From Isohypsibius dastychi (lineage: Eukaryota; Tardigrada; Eutardigrada; Parachela; Isohypsibiidae), in NCBI GenBank assembly GCA_034696485.1, contig JAQIWT010001435.1, forward strand, positions 1-10,810: 10,810 nucleotides of DNA, read 5' to 3'. Shown one piece after another: positions 9,105 to 10,810 of this stretch (within the stretch, counting starts at the first letter, position 1; the number at the start of each line of letters is the position of its first letter). The notes below the pieces were generated by a model, which was not told the origin of the DNA, did not search any database, and worked only from the letters and a program-made list of their open reading frames with translations. Both the position numbers and the translations under genes were made by a program.

Positions 9105-10037
9105 TCAAAAATCATACATTTCGTTGAAGTTGAGATTCATTTCGTTCATTGCAAAAGGTTGAGTAGATGTTACAGTAGGATGAACTTCCGGTTGAGTCGT
9201 TACTTCCTCGACCGCCAGTGGCTGATCGTTCGCCGCCGCTTCAGTGTTTATGTCCTCCGATTCAAGAGGGCGTTTCTTCTTGGACTTTGTTTTGCCTTTT
9301 CTAGCAAACTTTTCCTCGTTCATTTTATTCACGATTTCGTCCAGATTGCTGCAAAGGTCAGGGTTATTGCGAAACAGAAGTCTGACGTCGTCTGGTTGTA
9401 TCTTCGTGCGTTTGGCGTGTCTAAAAAAACAGCATGTAAAGTTGTAAACTAATATACTACATTACATACAGTACCCATAAAATGTTTGAACAAAGTTTTT
9501 CGATACCGGTTGTTTTTCGATAGCGATATTTCATGCAATCTGACCATTTCCAAAAATTAAACTGCTCGTACTTGGCGAAGAGTTCCAGATCTTTTCCAAA
9601 TGTCTCCATCATCTGCAACATGCGCATATATTCCATCAAACAACTAGAATGAAACAATACCGGAAGTGAACATACCTGAAATGCGAGGTCGGCCATATGT
9701 GCAAGAACAGGACGGGAAAATTCGGTTTCTAATTGTCTTCCACATTCCTGGGAGAGTTTGTAGATCGTATGATGCAGGGCAGCTTTCTGGGCTTCCTAAA
9801 CAATATAAATGGTAAATGGCATACCATGGCGCCACAGAGAGGTTCCTCGTAATATCAGGGGATCGAAAGAAATAGTTCAGCATTACAAAGATGACTTAAT
9901 AATTATTTACGAAAAACGATGAACAAATAAGTCGTTCGTGACTCGTGAACGACAGACAGAAAACACTTTTCAGAGGGACTCACAGAATTGTCACGTTCTT
10001 CGTCCGTATCCTGATGTTCACCGTCTGATTCGTCCAT
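9105..10037 (-). CDS. CENPS: CENP-S / MHF1 histone-fold protein, complete, four exons
   Basis: Subunit that pairs with CENP-X; the complex is part of the constitutive centromere network and, as MHF, binds FANCM at damaged DNA. Exons in transcript order (plus-strand coordinates): 9984-10037, 9676-9795, 9572-9612, 9105-9420. They join in frame to 176 aa. Residues 1-18 are acidic. The histone fold has helix 1 at about 20-38 (EAQKAALHHTIYKLSQE), helix 2 at 47-76 with the family signature FGKDLELFAKHAKR at 63-76, then TKIQPDDVRLLFRNN at 77-91 as loop 2 and helix 3. A Lys/Arg-rich segment at 111-123 looks like a nuclear localisation signal. The C-terminal tail of about 75 residues is longer than in human MHF1 (138 aa in total). 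The 41-base exon 3 encodes the heart of helix 2. The start ATG has A at -3 and G at +4. A TTTGCAG lies just one base before the ATG, so a leader intron is possible. Confidence 0.92.
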
Positions 10038-10305
10038 TCTGCAAATCCGACAAATCTTCGAAATGGGTAAAATTTTATCTCAAAACGAACAAAATAGTAA
10101 AATACAACACAAACACAACGAAACAAGTGGCGGCATTCCTTCTCGGTACCCGCTGCGTACCGAACGGACCATTCAATCAATCAACTACAGCTGACTGAAT
10201 CCACATCAGCTCACATCGATTTCTCTGGATCGCCTGAATTGGATTGAATCTCGAAAACAGAATTGTGGTTGTTCTCAAAAAACCCGAAATTATCGAAATT
10301 ATTTT
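10038..10305. promoter_or_regulatory. Short divergent (bidirectional) promoter region
   Basis: The CENP-S start (10037, minus) and the first ATG of the right-edge gene (10306, plus) are only 268 bases apart and face away from each other. Both promoters, or one shared promoter, must lie here unless leaders are longer and spliced. No TATA box is obvious. A CAGCTG E-box is at 10188-10193, and the inverted repeat at 10143-10163 lies near the middle. Confidence 0.55.
10143..10163. repeat. Interrupted palindrome in the divergent promoter
   Basis: TCGGTAC at 10143-10149 and GTACCGA at 10157-10163 are perfect 7-base inverted arms with a 7-base spacer. The dyad could be a dimeric factor site. I do not recognise the factor. 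Confidence 0.45.
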
Positions 10306-10810
10306 ATGATTGCCTTTGTTGTTGGAACGGAGATGCACAGGTTTGGAATGCAAACGCCTTCATCAGCGAGTGACTTCGAATTTCAAGGTTCGAAATCGAA
10401 TTCGCAACCATTGAGTCGTTTGTTTGCGCTATAACCGTTTTCTTACATACCGCGATTTCATCTAATATAATACGACATGTTTTCTGATGGTTTCCAGATG
10501 AACTTGCAAAACGTTTGGTGGAATCACTGCGGATTCATGTAGATCTTCCGTACACGGAATGTCTAAAGTCGGCGGAAGTCGTTTTGAGCGAAATCATCGA
10601 GTATTGGTCAAATCACGGTGATGGACAAGATGGAAATTGGCTTGCGGTTTGTTAATTTCCTATCCAGTATTTGACTATTTTAAATGACGCGGATGTCTCT
10701 CTGTTACAGGTTCTTCGTGACAGAATAACGCCAAAGCAGTCTTCGTTGGTGTGTTTCTCATTCAGTTTTTTGCCTTAATTTTCTTCACAGATATGATATT
10801 CTGCAGACGA
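10306..10810 (+). CDS. Unrecognised protein, 5' part of a gene that runs off the window
   Basis: Supported exons: 10306-10387, 10498-10646, and 10710 to 10750 (or 10748); a fourth begins at 10791 or 10807. The phase-1 junction at 10387/10498 restores an Asp codon and the next joins in phase 0, giving a continuous reading through consensus-like GT-AG introns of 110 and 63 bases. The peptide has a short leader (QTPSSASDFEFQ), then a predicted amphipathic helical stretch (DELAKRLVESLRIHV, LKSAEVVLSEIIEYW), then GQDGNWLAVLRDRITPKQSS. It has no signal peptide and looks like the helical N-terminus of a larger soluble protein. I do not recognise the family. Three in-frame ATGs (10306, 10333, 10348) are possible starts; the frame is open back to 10195. 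If the last junction uses the donor at 10751 the frame continues as VYDILQT across a 40-base intron; the donor at 10749 paired with the acceptor at 10790 gives an immediate stop. Confidence 0.6.

Noticed and set aside
9159-9452. 97-codon plus-strand frame.
   Set aside because: It is the antisense shadow of the last CENP-S exon.
10035-10041. TTGCAG immediately before the CENP-S ATG as a trans-splice acceptor.
   Set aside because: A single acceptor-like hexamer is weak evidence; it may be an ordinary leader intron or chance, and no spliced-leader gene is visible.

Overview
This is a nuclear genomic window from an animal with a compact genome. Four protein-coding genes can be read, each broken into exons by GT-AG introns, many only about 49-65 bases long. 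I see no bacterial gene organisation, CRISPR array, tRNA, rRNA or mobile element. The gene content (one Shaker/Kv1 channel, a testican-like protein, CENP-S), the mixed base composition and the tiny introns fit a small-genome protostome. A tardigrade or another ecdysozoan is my best guess, but this is inference; the sequence does not settle the phylum.

Layout, left to right. 1-1491 holds no gene I can support and is probably promoter or 5' leader of the channel gene. 1957-6349 (+) is a complete seven-exon voltage-gated potassium channel of the Shaker/Kv1 subfamily (532 aa). Its reading frame stays open for another 155 codons upstream of the chosen ATG. 6350-7430 is 3' UTR, intergenic DNA and the leader of the next gene. 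7441-8940 (+) is a complete eight-exon secreted testican/SPARC-family protein (316 aa): signal peptide, follistatin/Kazal domain and extracellular calcium-binding EF-hand domain, with no thyroglobulin domain. 9105-10037 (-) is a complete four-exon CENP-S/MHF1 histone-fold protein (176 aa), convergent with the testican gene. 10306-10810 (+) is the 5' part of an unrecognised gene, divergent from CENP-S across about 270 bases, and it runs off the window.

The genes do not form an operon or a common pathway. The channel acts at the plasma membrane of excitable cells, the testican-like protein in the extracellular matrix, and CENP-S at kinetochores and in DNA repair. What links them is physical: CENP-S and the right-edge gene share a short divergent promoter, and CENP-S and the testican gene probably have overlapping 3' UTRs. 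The most interesting points are the channel's Kv1.4-like combination of an inactivation-ball-like N-terminus and a pore lysine, the unexplained upstream in-frame extension, the shortened testican, and a 60-base testican intron that is open and in frame.
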